DNA of 64,000 nucleotides from Letharia columbiana (Eukaryota; Ascomycota; Lecanoromycetes; Lecanorales; Parmeliaceae), in NCBI RefSeq assembly GCF_014066305.1, contig NW_023501036.1:1809501-1873500 (forward strand). The letters run 5' to 3'. The notes below the pieces were generated by a model. The model saw only the letters and a list, made by a program, of their open reading frames with translations, ran no database searches and was not told the DNA's origin. The translations under genes and the position numbers were made by a program. Positions 11,460 through 22,839 of the stretch are shown here, piece after piece. The first letter of the stretch is position 1, and the number at the start of each line of letters is the position of its first letter.

Positions 11460-13561
11460 CTATATACACACCTTCCTTTTCGAGGCCGCAGCTTTCTCCT
11501 TGAGCCGTTGGCTTCTTCTGGGCGATGGCGAGGAACCGGTAGAAGAGCCGTTGGTTGATGCAGTATTCAGTAACGCCATGGTTTGCCGTTCTGAAAACCC
11601 CTTTTCCTTTCTGACCGACTTCTTGTCCGTATCCTTCAGAACCCTGTCAGAGGTATCTTGATCGAGCTTTGTAGCAGATCGAGTTTTTCTTGATGTTGGC
11701 ACTTGATCAACAGGCAAGCGCGATTTCCTTTTTGCCCTAGAACCGTGACCCTTGATGCTCATGTTATATGCAGGAGGCGGGCTAGTAGTGACCGGGTCTT
11801 CGATATCACTCATGAGAGTGCCTTCGACACTACTCCTCCAAATGTCTACGGATCTTGCTCCTTCGCGTTCTCCGAACGCCGTCGTGTGGATACGAGTTTT
11901 CAGCGGTATCTGTAATTTGAATGGCATCATCAAGGATGACTTGATCTGGAACAAGAACATCGGCCACAGTGACCGGCTGTTTCTCGTTGATTTTGCCCTT
12001 CGACGGCTGAACCAAACCTGGGATCCCACTGATGGGTGAATTGGTCGACCCACTCAATCGATGGACTTTTGTAGGGGAGCTGCCCAAGTCTGTGAGTTTG
12101 AGATCCCCAGGGATACTCTCAGGTGATTTTGATTCTAGCGAACTTGGCGGCAATCGCGGATGCCCGGTGCTTTGTTGCCTGACCTGGGCTGTAGCCGAAG
12201 AGCTTTCGTGCGAGGAAAACTCGGCTAACTGTTGCTCTGCCAATCGAAGTCGAAATTCGGCGGTGTGAATGTCTTGTTGAAACTTCTTTACATTTGCTCG
12301 TACCGTTGCGGTGCAATCTTGAAGGACGAGTAACCCCAGGCCACCTTTCGGAGCAGTCTCCATGTCGTCCTCGTTTGACTTCAGTAGGCGTTGCCAGCTT
12401 GCGACCCAACTTTGGGTCCTGTCAAGCTGGTATCGTCGATAAGCAACGTAGTCTACCCAGATCTGTAAATCTGATGAGCGTCCACTTGATTCCTGTTCTT
12501 CGAGGGTCCCTGTTTGAGATGTATACGGCTTGGTTTTTCGCCATCTCAAGAAGATCTTCCATTCCCATAATTCCTTCATAAGCCGACAAATCTCGGAGCC
12601 CCAATGGCAGAGCCTCTGGGCAAAGCCTGCAGATTGGTGAGGGGACCGCACTGAAGCATCCGGTCTGGCTTCCAAAGCCTCCAATTCCTGGTGGTAAGCA
12701 TTGGCCTGTTGTTCTAAATTCATTTCAAGTTGTCGTTGAAGAGGAAGAGTAGCCTGTAGTGAGGCACAAGCTTCTGAGAGTATCTCAGGAATTTGGCTCT
12801 CGATCCATGTGAGCTGCATTTCCGAGGTCTCTAAACCCTGTTGTCGTATAAAGAGCTGATCAAGGCAGGTGTCAATTGTATATTGGGTTTTCGGGCTTGA
12901 AGTAGCTTCGTCAGATACAGCCTCTTTACGCACGATCTTCTCTAGAACTCGCGTGACTTTCCACGTCAACATAGCCGCACGGCCAACCTTCACTTGCTGG
13001 TAATGTTGAAATTCCCGCCAGTCATTCAATCGGACCAATACCTTCACTAATCGCTGGTCCGTATTCTCTGGGTCGATGGCGGTCTTCAACAAAGGTTGAT
13101 CTTCTGTATCTCGCTGATGATCCCGGAACTCCTTCCATCGTTCCAACTCCTCGTAGAAACGATCGCATTCCTCAGTCCAGTGGTGATGTGTAAGGTTTTC
13201 GTCAATCGCGATGGTACCTTGAAATCCTCCATGATTATCCATGATGCGAATCTCGTCTTTCTCGTATACTGCATTCCCAGCTGGCTTCTCTAGCACTGGC
13301 CGAGTCGGTCTTCCCCCCATTTCGATCAGTGTGTCATGATAATTGTAGGCATGGCGTTTGTAGTCTTCGGTAAATTCTTCGTCAAATGGAGAGACTTCTC
13401 TGTATGGAGCGGCATGCCTGTAGATCAATATGCGTTAGGGAAAAGAAGCAGCGCTTCGATGACACGGAACAGAAAGCTCACGTCAACTTCATCTCTAGCG
13501 CGTCTGGATCTATTATGGTCTGAGGGCCTTTGGAGTCATTAGCAATCGGAATGTAAGCCAT
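11460..13561 (-). CDS. A2: large tryptophan-rich coiled-coil protein, partner gene of kinase K2
   Basis: Unrecognised fungal protein of about 657 residues; exons (minus strand) are 13482-13561, 11894-13417 and 11460-11829. The first intron (13418-13481, GTGAGC...CAG) matches the position of an intron in A1 and A3. The second (11830-11893, 64 bp, GTATCC...TAG) is deduced because only its removal joins DDAIQITD to LMSDIEDP as in A3; if retained, translation ends at the TAG formed by the acceptor. The protein has an internal duplication: GGRPTRPV followed by HHWTEECDRFYEELERW, and later ARPDASV followed by HWGSEICRLMKELWEW. These regions are predicted helical and probably coiled coil. The C-terminal block SRKTRSATKL...RRSQRLKEKAA is basic and could act in nuclear import. 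It is divergent to K2 and tail-to-tail with K1. No enzymatic motif is visible. Confidence 0.75.
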
Positions 13562-14459
13562 GACGCCGTACGTTGAGCTGCTGCTCCCGCGTCGTTGCTG
13601 AAGAAAGAAGAAGAAGAAGAAGAAGAAGGGTTGGACAAGATAGAGGGGTGAGGAAGGCTGACTAAGCCCGGAACAGCCAGCTGGGATTTGATACAAGAAT
13701 CAATTGAAGTTACAAAGATTTACTTCCGATTAGTCGGCTTGGTAAGTACGAGAAGAGATTTGTGTTTGAACACAGGTCCTAAAAATGTACAGGCATCGAA
13801 TAAGGTTTGACGTTGCTCAGCAATGTATTTTTGGCGGATTGACGAGAGTGCGTTTTCCTCAACGTCATGTTCTGAGTACCAACAGCTCCTTTTGTCTCAA
13901 AATATATATACAAAAACCCTCCGCCTTTGAAAATCTTCTGCTTTGGATTTTTGAAAACGCTCTTCAAGCTTCAAGGCTGTCTATCATGTGCCATAATTAA
14001 CGTCCGCACTCCCACACCATCCGACATCGTGCATGAGAGCATTAGCAGCCGAAGCTGCATACGAAGGAATGCCGCTTGTGTTATCCTCGTGCATCCCCCA
14101 ATTTGTGGAACCCCATGACCCTTCTATTGCTGATCTCCTGTTCTCACCCCTCAGCCCCCAAACCAAGATGTCTCCCTTTCCAAGTGCAATCTCGGCACGC
14201 AAACATCAAGCAGTCAAAGTCTGCAGCACTGGAAACCACTTCGCTATCACGCCCGCGATTCAATGAACTTCTCGTTGGTACAATACCCTCCATACACATT
14301 CCGCTGCCGCCTAGTTCAGGTTGTGCCAGTTTGCACATAGGCTCCACACATCTGCCATCTTGACAAAGCAACATCAACCACCGCCAGCAACTGCCAACAT
14401 CAACCATACTCGGGTCTGCGTTACGTATATCCGTACTTGACTAGGGACTATAAGTTGTG
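13562..14459. promoter_or_regulatory. Shared upstream region of divergent pair A2/K2
   Basis: About 0.9 kb with no gene lies between the start codons of A2 and K2. It includes an (AAG)n/(CTT)n run at 13603-13627 close to the A2 start and a TATATATA tract at 13902-13910. The sequence nearer K2 is C-rich. Confidence 0.4.
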
Positions 14460-16710
14460 ATGGATGAATACGACCCCAACATTGTAGCCAGACTGGTGGC
14501 ACTGAATGAGAGGACACGGAAAGCCTGGGCCCACCCACACAACAAACACTTCTATGTGCCGGCTTCATTTCGAGGCTTCCCAGTACATGGAGAAATAAGC
14601 CGCGAGTCCACACCAGTCGAGGAGGACAGTGACAGCGACAGTCATGTCAAAGAAAGCGAGCCTGAACTTAGGATAACCTTTGACAGTCGCCCAAAGAATG
14701 TCAGCAAAGGTTGGACCTTTGGCAGCGATCAAAACTTGTGCGATGTGTATTGTGGTGAACACGACAGAAAAAACGACTACTACATCGGCAGGCAGACGTT
14801 TTTGATTACGATAAGCAAGCGAGGCGACGTGATCTTGAAGCATATCAAGAACACAAACCGGACGAAGGTCCAGTACAACTCTCAAAAGGTTGGGGACCGA
14901 CGGGAGTTTATCTGGATCATGTTACCAGAATGCCGGAGCATTGTTGTTACTTCGGCCAACCAGCTCAAGTTTCGGGTCATAGTGGCGAAGCACGGCGCCA
15001 AGACAGAGTTGTCGCGAGGGCTATTTGCCCATTTTCTCAAGGACGTCGAGGACTCAATGCCATCGCTACCGCTTCTTTTGGTGGACAGTGAGGCAACGAC
15101 TGCAGACACTAGCCTAGTGTCTACACCAAAGACGCAGCCTTTCTACTACCGGCGTGAAGCGGGAGAGCTTGGACGTGGATCCTTTGGAAAAGTTGATGTT
15201 GTCGTGGACGTGAGCACCGGATTCGAGTACGCAGGCAAGTCGTTCTTTGGGGACTTCGAGCGAAGCGAGCCAGATATCCTGGCCAAGCAGAACCACGTAA
15301 GTCACATCGTCTTTCCCATTACCCTGCTGGAGTTTTGTACTGGCTACCAGCCAAACGAGAGATAATAAGGGACGGGCTATATGGAGAACCTTTGGAAAGC
15401 AGTTAACGATCTCGACAGGAGAACATCCTCGGATACGTGGCCTTGTCCAATGATGACGGCCCTCTTCTGGTCACGGAGTATCTCAAAGAGTACGTGTACC
15501 TTGCGGTTCAATCTGTTCCTGTTCAATATCGCAATCTGAGCCGTGAAATATCTGTTCTAAGGGGCAAAGAAATCTTTCCCTTTGTCTACTCCCAAGACTT
15601 CTCATACGAATTGAGACCGGATTACGAGAAGGATATGCTGACTTTTAAACCACAACCAGGGGGAATTTGAGTCGCCCATGGCGGCTGAATGATCGATCTC
15701 CGTGGCAGCCGATCCAGGTTTTTAGCATCCTGGCACAGTCTCTTCGTGCGCTCGCAAGCTTACATGCTAGCCCGAATTGCGTAACCCATCGGGACATCAA
15801 ACCCGAAAACATCTTAGTGGCAGATCGTGAACGCACGACAAACCCTGGAGAGCCCGGGCCCTGGATCAAGATTGCGGACTTTGGCCTGGCAACAGAAGGC
15901 ACTAAGTGTGAAGGCTCAGCCGGTACTTGGCTTTACCAGGCCCCTGAGGTATTCGGTCAAGAATACGACTCAAAAGTTGACATATGGTCTTTGGGCGTCG
16001 TCATCTTGCAACTGCTTCTGGGAGGACGCATACCCAAGCCCAGCCGAGGTTACTTGCAAGGGCCACAGTGGTGCGAGGACGTTATCCTTACAACGAGGCA
16101 GAATTTTTCTTTTTCTTTTTTCGCAGATGGAAAACGCTGCGAGAGGAACAAAAATACGTTGGAGACCATGCTGTGGGGATTCATCACGAACTTCATGCTC
16201 AAGTATGATCCGAAAAAGAGACTGTCAGCGCAGGAGTGTCTCAATGCTCCCGTTTTTTCACAGATACAGTCCGGCTTGGGATTAGCGTTGGAAAGGCAAC
16301 GAAAAGATGTAGGTCAGCAATGTAGTGGGGTTTCGGTCGACCTTAAGGTCAACGAAGAGGCAAAACGCATCCCTACACATTCGGACATTGGAAAGGCGTC
16401 CGAGTCAGAGAATGAATGGTCCTCCTTGTACTCTGGTGGTGAGGCTCAGACTGAGCCAGAGCTTCGCGCCAATCCGGTCCTTAAATCATCACATGCAAGA
16501 GCCCCGATGTACTGCAACAACACGTCACCGGCAACCTACGACCCGGGTGTGGAGGAGACCGTGGCCTTGAAAGGGCAAGGGTCCAATGGATCTAAGACTG
16601 CAGTGCCACCACACACATTGAGGCCAGACGATCCACAGCCGCTTAGCTATGGACTGGCACTGGGAGACAAGCACGATAATCTCCGGAAAACAGTAAGGAA
16701 AGGCTATTGA
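14460..16710 (+). CDS. K2: FHA-like domain serine/threonine protein kinase
   Basis: Predicted 652-residue kinase; exons are 14460-15296, 15419-15489 and 15660-16710. Intron 1 (122 bp, GTAAGT, phase 0) is shared with K1 and K3. Intron 2 (170 bp, GTACGT) is specific to K2 and its removal gives EYLKEGNLSRPW. Residues about 85-145 form an FHA-like fold (TFGSDQNLCDVYCG, then a degenerate N.T segment), as in Chk2/Rad53-type and related fungal kinases that bind phosphothreonine. The kinase domain has the loop GRGSFG (238-243), lysine 260, HRDIKPEN (His346-Arg-Asp348), DFG (Asp376) and QAPE, so it looks active. A 170-residue low-complexity tail follows. Substrates are unknown. Pairing with A2 suggests that A2 is a partner or target. 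Confidence 0.85.
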
Positions 16711-18038
16711 GTATCCTGCGCTGAGATAAGTCTAAGGACTCAGAGCCCGTGCAATTCACAGTAAAGGCATCCTTTCCAGGCTCAGAATGATTTGATGGAC
16801 AAAGCGGCAACTGCGGGTTCTTTTTTAGCAAGGCATGCGATGTTGCTTAGAGAACTGGAGTAGTACTTGAACAAAGAAATTCATGAAAACCAACCGTGCC
16901 TACAAGCGTATGTCTATCCCCAACCATGAAAGTGCGGCTCCATGAAAAGCCTTCCTAGCATAGTCCACACCTTCCAAGGACATTCGAACCGTGAAACCCA
17001 CGTAAGTATGCATTCGAAAGAATTACAAATAATGGTAAAACTTTAGAAACATTGAAGAAGGTAGTTAAAACTAAACTCCTACCTAATAATCAAGTTTACA
17101 ACTCGAAATGGCGCCGTGTCCCCCAATACCTTAGTCCAGATCGTATGGCTAGCAGAGGAGTAGCCACCCAGAGACCCCACACACTGGCCACATGTCCAAA
17201 GGTCAAGCGAGCCCTTTCTCTACATCTGCCTTTCCGAAAGCGAAAAGATGGCAATGACTGACAATTTCTCCACGAGCCTGAAAAAATTTCCTGCAGCGTC
17301 GCACCCCCTCTACGGAGAGGCTGCGATGTGAATCCTTTTGCTGTTTTGGATTCCTGATTGTTGGGTCAGAGGGCGGTCCAATTTTTGGTACTTTTGTTTG
17401 GTTTCTGGGGCTTTTTGTTCAGGAGAAAAATGAGAGCGCGTTCGACCTAGCAATCTGGCTGTAAGTAGAGATCTACCTGAGTGCATATCCCACAAGTCAA
17501 GATACTTCGCCACCAATAGCAACCTCTTCCTTCGGCTGTCGTGCGGTCAAATAGGCTGGTGGGCTTTTAAATTTTTCAATTCCACCCTGCAGCGAGATCT
17601 GGCGGTGTTGCGGCCTCGGACTGGGTTTTTTCCTTGTCCTTGGGAGCGAAGTCGGGTTTAGGATGGAAAGCAAAGGAACTACGGCAGTTGAAGATGAGCA
17701 AGGGAACTCGCGTAGTCAACGTGTTGGGAGATTTGTCGAGTTTTGCGGGTATCTTGCGTTTTTTACAGTGTGGCAGGAGGAATACTACTGGGTTCCGAGT
17801 TGGATCGACTTGGAATGATATGTGATAGTCTCGGGCCAAACATTCGTGAAGGTTTCACGGTAGCGTTCTTGGAAGTTGTTCCACTAGGTATTCGATAGCT
17901 GTCTCAGGATTCAAACGTTGGATGTGTATCGATTCAACCTAACTAAATGATCTTTTTCAACTATCGAACTAGAGTGTATTATTGCAGAATATATGCACAC
18001 CCTCCTTTCTGAGATTGCCAATTTTCATCCATTTCAGA
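16711..18038. other. Tail-to-tail intergenic region K2/A3
   Basis: No gene is seen. It holds one degraded copy (16823-16858) of the repeat present twice after K1. Short open frames near 17050-17260 and 17576-17839 show no motif or splice support. Confidence 0.5.
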
Positions 18039-20116
18039 TTATGTGCACGCCCTCCTCTTTAAGATTGCAGCTTTCTCTTTGAGCCGTTCACTTCTCCTTG
18101 GTGCAATAGAATTGGTGCAAGGACGGCTGGTCGATGCAGCGTTCAGCAATGTCGTGACTTGTAGTTCTGTAAAGCCCTTGAACTTTTTGGTCGGCTTTTT
18201 GTTTGTGTTCATCTTCTTGGAGACCTTATCAGAGAGAGGCTGATTAAGTTTTGTAGAAGAGCGAGTCTTCCTCGATATCGAAGCATGGGGGCTGGACGAG
18301 GGCGGTGTGATAAGTTTCGATGAAGATGGTGGGATGTGATTGGGAGGATCTTTGCTATCTGACATGATTGTATCCTCCAGGACGTCTGACATCTCGATAT
18401 CATCGTCTATTTTGAATTGATCTGAACCGGAAGAAAAGTCTGGAAGGGTCTGCTGTTGTGTGTTGGTGTTGCTTAAGTTGGCTCCCCTTTTCCTTGCTTC
18501 CTTCTTCTTCGATCGCCGATGATCTTTTCCAGCGGTGCTACTCTTATTCGAAGGTTTCTGATTCTTGGGAAGACTCCCCTTAGAAGACTGTGATTGTGCC
18601 GGTGTAGGTGGTAGTTGGGCTTCCGAGTCTTCCGCTGGGATTTCACCCGTGGAGGGTCGGTCACGACGTGCAAGAATATTTTGCAATTGTTGTTGAGCTC
18701 GCTCGAGTCGCTTCGCAGCGTCCGAAACCTTCTGTTCCGCCTGCTTCGCATAGATTTCTGCCTGGTCAGATTCTGTGACTTGAGGTTGCGCATAGGCATA
18801 TGCTCGTGCTTCTTGATAATCGTCGTCTTCGTCATCTGCAAGCAGAGATTCTATTCTCTCTTGTAGCGCAGTGCTCTTCTTCGCTCCCGCGTAGTGTCTC
18901 GCTCGACAGCGCCAAGAGTAGACCCAGCTGCTTGCTTTATCAAGTTCGTACTGGCAATATTTCACAAGGTCCTCAAAGAGCTTTGCATCTGCGTCAACTT
19001 GAAAAGGTTGCTTCTGCTCCTCCTGTTTTGTAGTGTCAGCGCCATTTACATTTCGTCGCCAAGCCATGAAGATCCTCCAATCCCACAGTTCGGCGGTAAA
19101 GGCGGAGCTTTCGGAGATCCAATGTTGAAGTCTCTGAGGGAAGTCAGCCGTGGTATCGGGACGATGAACCGCATTGCTCGGTCTGGCTCCCCTTTGCTGT
19201 AAGTGGCGGTATATCTCGTTGGTCTGCTTCTCAAGCTTCTCTTCTAACTGTTTTTGAAGCTTCGGCGATGCGGCAATCGAATGACTAGCTTCTGCTAGCA
19301 CCTCCGTCCACTGACTTTTAACCCACATCAGTTCTTCTTGGGAAGCCTCTAATTCTTTTTGCAGTGTCTCCATTTGCCACATCCACCCCCCATGCGGTTC
19401 TTCGACTGCTCGCATTGGTTTTGCAGCCCTAGCAGTGACCATTGCATCCTCAAGTCTCGCAACTTCTTGTTGACATTGTTCATGAAACCTCTCCGCATCA
19501 TGAACCTTTTTCTGTTGGACGAATTCAAATAACTGCCAGTCGTCTAACTTTGACAATACCTCAACCAAATCCACGTCCGTATTCTCGAGCTCCAAATCCG
19601 TCTCCGATCGACCAAGTTGATTGTGCCTCTGCTGGTCTTCCTTGAACTTCTGCCACCGCCTCAATTCTTCCGCCCATTTAGCCCATTCCTCACTCCAGTG
19701 GGTATGTGCAAGACCCTCTTCATCCAAGGTCACATCCACCTCCTGAGTCACATCAGTTTTATTATCTTCGTCTCTGTAACTAAACATGCCATCCACGATA
19801 GTGACTTTCCAGATGAATTGTGGTCTTATAGAACGAGTAGGCCGTCCACCCAATGCGATTAGTTGGTCATAATCGCGCTGGACTTCTACTTTCCATCTCT
19901 CAACACACTCATCTGGATGGGGAGTGATGTTCCTATAAGTAACCGTCAGCTATCATCACAAGCAAGGCTCTTTAAGAGATCTTGCCTTAGCCTTCGTTCG
20001 AGCGCTTCGGGGTCAATCGCGTTCTTTGAAGGTGTGCGACCAATGTAGATAGGCGAGCCGGCTCTAGAAGAGTGCGCAGAGCCTGCTGGCTGAGGAGACA
20101 GTGACGCTATAGACAT
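18039..20116 (-). CDS. A3: large tryptophan-rich coiled-coil protein, partner gene of kinase K3
   Basis: Intact paralogue of A2, about 674 residues, with exons 19986-20116 and 18039-19932 on the minus strand. The only intron (19933-19985, 53 bp) has a GC donor (GCAAGA) and TAG acceptor with a CTGAC branch site; A1 has GTAAGA at the same place. The ATG at 20116 opens MSIASLSPQPAG and lies in frame through the exon. Repeat unit 1 is GGRPT at 72-76 followed by THWSEEWAKWAEELRRW (about 121-137); unit 2 is RGARPS at 291-296 followed by QHWISESSAFTAELWDW (about 313-329). Long charged helices (EELRRWQKFKEDQQ, QLEEKLEKQ) suggest coiled coils. The last 80 residues carry the family block SRKTRSSTKLNQ...PRRSERLKEKAA, probably nuclear. 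No known domain is recognised. Confidence 0.8.
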
Positions 20117-21116
20117 TTTGGCTCGAAGATTGTGAATTGATAAGGGCCTGAGTATTCAAGGGTCACCATGGAATGTTGAAGCTTCACCACACCACAAGCT
20201 GCTATTGTACTACTTCAGGTGGCTGACAAAGAAGACGTGCGATTGTTAGCGCACTGGAAGAAAGAGTCCAGCTGTCCTGATAGTCCGACAATAGGTAGTA
20301 GCCTTTCTGCCACGGTAAGTATGCAATATGGTTGTGGTGTGTATGATTGATGGTCCATGTCGACCTTAGGTGATGTGAAACCAGTGTGCCAAGGCGCGCT
20401 AAGGCCGAACCAGGACTAGTGGCTCTGTGTTGTGAATCTCAGTCCATCCTGTGACAGTTTCTAAAGCAGGATACCTTATTGGATCAGATTTGATCGGAAC
20501 GGTATTCTTTACCGTTTTTTATGGTCTAGTTTGGCTTAGTGTTCAACCTCTTTCTATGTGTCAATGATTTGAGTTTTCATATATAGATAATGTAGGTTGT
20601 TGAGAACGTATTGAGTGTTGAGAGATTTGTCTATTTAAGAAGTCATTCCTCTCTCCAACTTTTACTCCAAACTCAACCTTCAACCTTGCATGACTTGTCA
20701 ACCACAAAATTAACTCGCTCATACACAGGGGACTCCTCGTCTCCAGACATCTTAGCGCGGGTAGTTCACCCCGGCTGCTGAGCTCCATTTGGCATTTCTC
20801 CTACACAACCTCCTCAAAGTCCACACCCGTTGGAGTATCCCTCAATCATTAAAAATTTTTACAGCAGGCGCTTTTCACTTCTAGCACACCAGCCTTCTCG
20901 TCTCACTCGACTGGGGTCATTTCCAGCTCCACGCAGTACCCCTTATCTCTTATCACGGTGGCAAGTTCTGTGTTACTACAGTCTCTGACGAGATTTGCTC
21001 TGCACACGGGCCTCAACACCTTTTACGACTTGTTGCTTGACCTCAGACCCTAAGCCTGCTGCTGTCGGCTTGTTCAACCTTACCAGCGACAGCCATACAT
21101 CAGCAAGTCAATAAAC
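20117..21116. promoter_or_regulatory. Shared upstream region of divergent pair A3/K3
   Basis: One kilobase without a gene separates A3 and K3. A TATTTAA box near 20634 is followed by about 470 bases rich in C and T up to the K3 ATG, the same arrangement as before K1. Confidence 0.4.
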
Positions 21117-22839
21117 ATGGAATTCGATAACGACCCAAACATCATACTCAAACTGGAGGCTTACGGCCATAGAGCACATGAGATATGGGCAGATCCACAG
21201 AATGAAGCATTCTATCTCCCTCCTGTGTCCCGAGCCACGAATGGAGGCTTTCGAGAGGAGGTTGTGGACCCAAATGATTTGTTTCGGGCGCTTACCCCGG
21301 ATTCGGATGAACCTGGTCAAATCAAGCTTTCCGAGCCAGCACTGCAGATTACCTTCACCAAAAAGCCAAAGAACCCTGAATTGGGGTATCTTCTCGGCAG
21401 CGACCGTGAGGTATGCGACGTGTACTTAGGTTCTCAAGATGACTACATCAGCCACCGGATGTTCGTGATTTCTTTCAACCAATACAATGAGGTTATCATG
21501 GAATCCACATCAAGGAATCAAACGGTAGTCACCTACGGCGGACAGACCGGGACGCGTAGGAACTTCATCTGGACCTTTCCGCCTGACCAGAAAAACATCT
21601 ATGTCAAGGCTTCCAAAATGATACCCTTCAGAGTTATCGTACCTACCCATGGAACGGGCAAGGCCGCTTATGAAGCTAATTGCCGAAATTTCATGAAGTT
21701 TGCTAAAAGCGCCAGTCACACAATGAGCCTGCTAAATTTCACGAGCCGGCCAGATACCAGACTAGCGAGCGGAGCAGCGACTGCTCACACAGCGGTGGAG
21801 CCGCCATTCTACCTTCGGACCAAGAAATTGGGCAACGGTGGTTTCGGCGTGGTACATAAAGTACGTTCAATGCCTGATGGGGGAACAGCGGCAATGAAAG
21901 AATTCAAAACCAAAAGCGCCTGGACCTTGGAGGCTGGCGTACTTCGAAAACTCATCAACACTCCTCACGTAAGTACAGCGCCTCTTCTTGTCAGGAATTA
22001 ATTAACTCATCAAACAGGAGAACATCGTCAAATTCATCGATTGCAGGCTAGGAGACAGGCCGTATCTAGTCATGGGGCTCGCTCCCGGAGGAAACTTGGA
22101 AGAACAATACAAAACTATGCCATTCACCATCCAGGAAACCGGGCTCATGGTTCGTCAGATGTTGAACGCACTCGTCTATCTTCACGACAGTTTGAAAATG
22201 ATACACCGGGATATTAAGCCCACAAACATCCTGTGCGACTCTCGAACTCATTTCAGACTCGCGGACTTTGGTTTGACTCATGATGTGGACGTTCTCAAGA
22301 TTTGCACAGGAACGCAGATCTACATGGCCCCGGAGATGTCCGCAAACGAACCACTTACCGCTGCAGTAGATATATGGGCGCTCGGAGTGATCGTTGTCCT
22401 ACTTTCAACAGCCAGCAGGCCTCCGGGCTACGAAGACAATGCAGGTCTTGAATGGTGTGAAGCTGTTATTGCCTACTTTGAGAACTACAAACACAATTTC
22501 CAAGCCATAGGATCCGACGGCCTCAAGCAGAACAACCTCAACTACCTTGTGGGACAACATATGTTGAGGCTAATGCCAGGAGATAGAAAATCTGCGCTCG
22601 AATGTCTTGATCGAGGGGATTACTTGTGGTCGCTGTTAGATCAAGACAGCGAAAATGCTGCCAATACGTCCATACACCAAGATCCGACCGGGTCTTTCTC
22701 TAACACACCACGCACCACCCACCCGATGGGGCTTCCAAATGGTGGTAGACTTACGGAGAACCGTGGAGCTTCCGAAGAGAATGGGGCTTTGGAGGAAGGA
22801 AATGGATCGAGGAGAGATTGGATCCGAGGAAGAGACTGA
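21117..22839 (+). CDS. K3: FHA-like domain serine/threonine protein kinase
   Basis: Predicted 557-residue paralogue of K2; exons are 21117-21968 and 22018-22839, with a 49-bp GTAAGT...CAG intron of phase 0 at the shared position. The N-terminus (DPNIILKLEAYGHRAHEIW) matches K1 and K2. The FHA-like region is well kept (LLGSDREVCDVYLG, YISHRMFVISFN, SRNQT), better than in K2. The kinase core has GNGGFG (from Gly239), Lys261, HRDIKPTN (His347), ADFGLTHD and MAPEMS, so it should be catalytic. The frame ends with RGRD at 22839. A different frame continues to 23137 through an acidic SDEEETESDEEE repeat, so a small slip in that repeat or an unseen intron may have shortened the tail. Its likely role is phospho-dependent signalling with A3. 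Confidence 0.85.
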
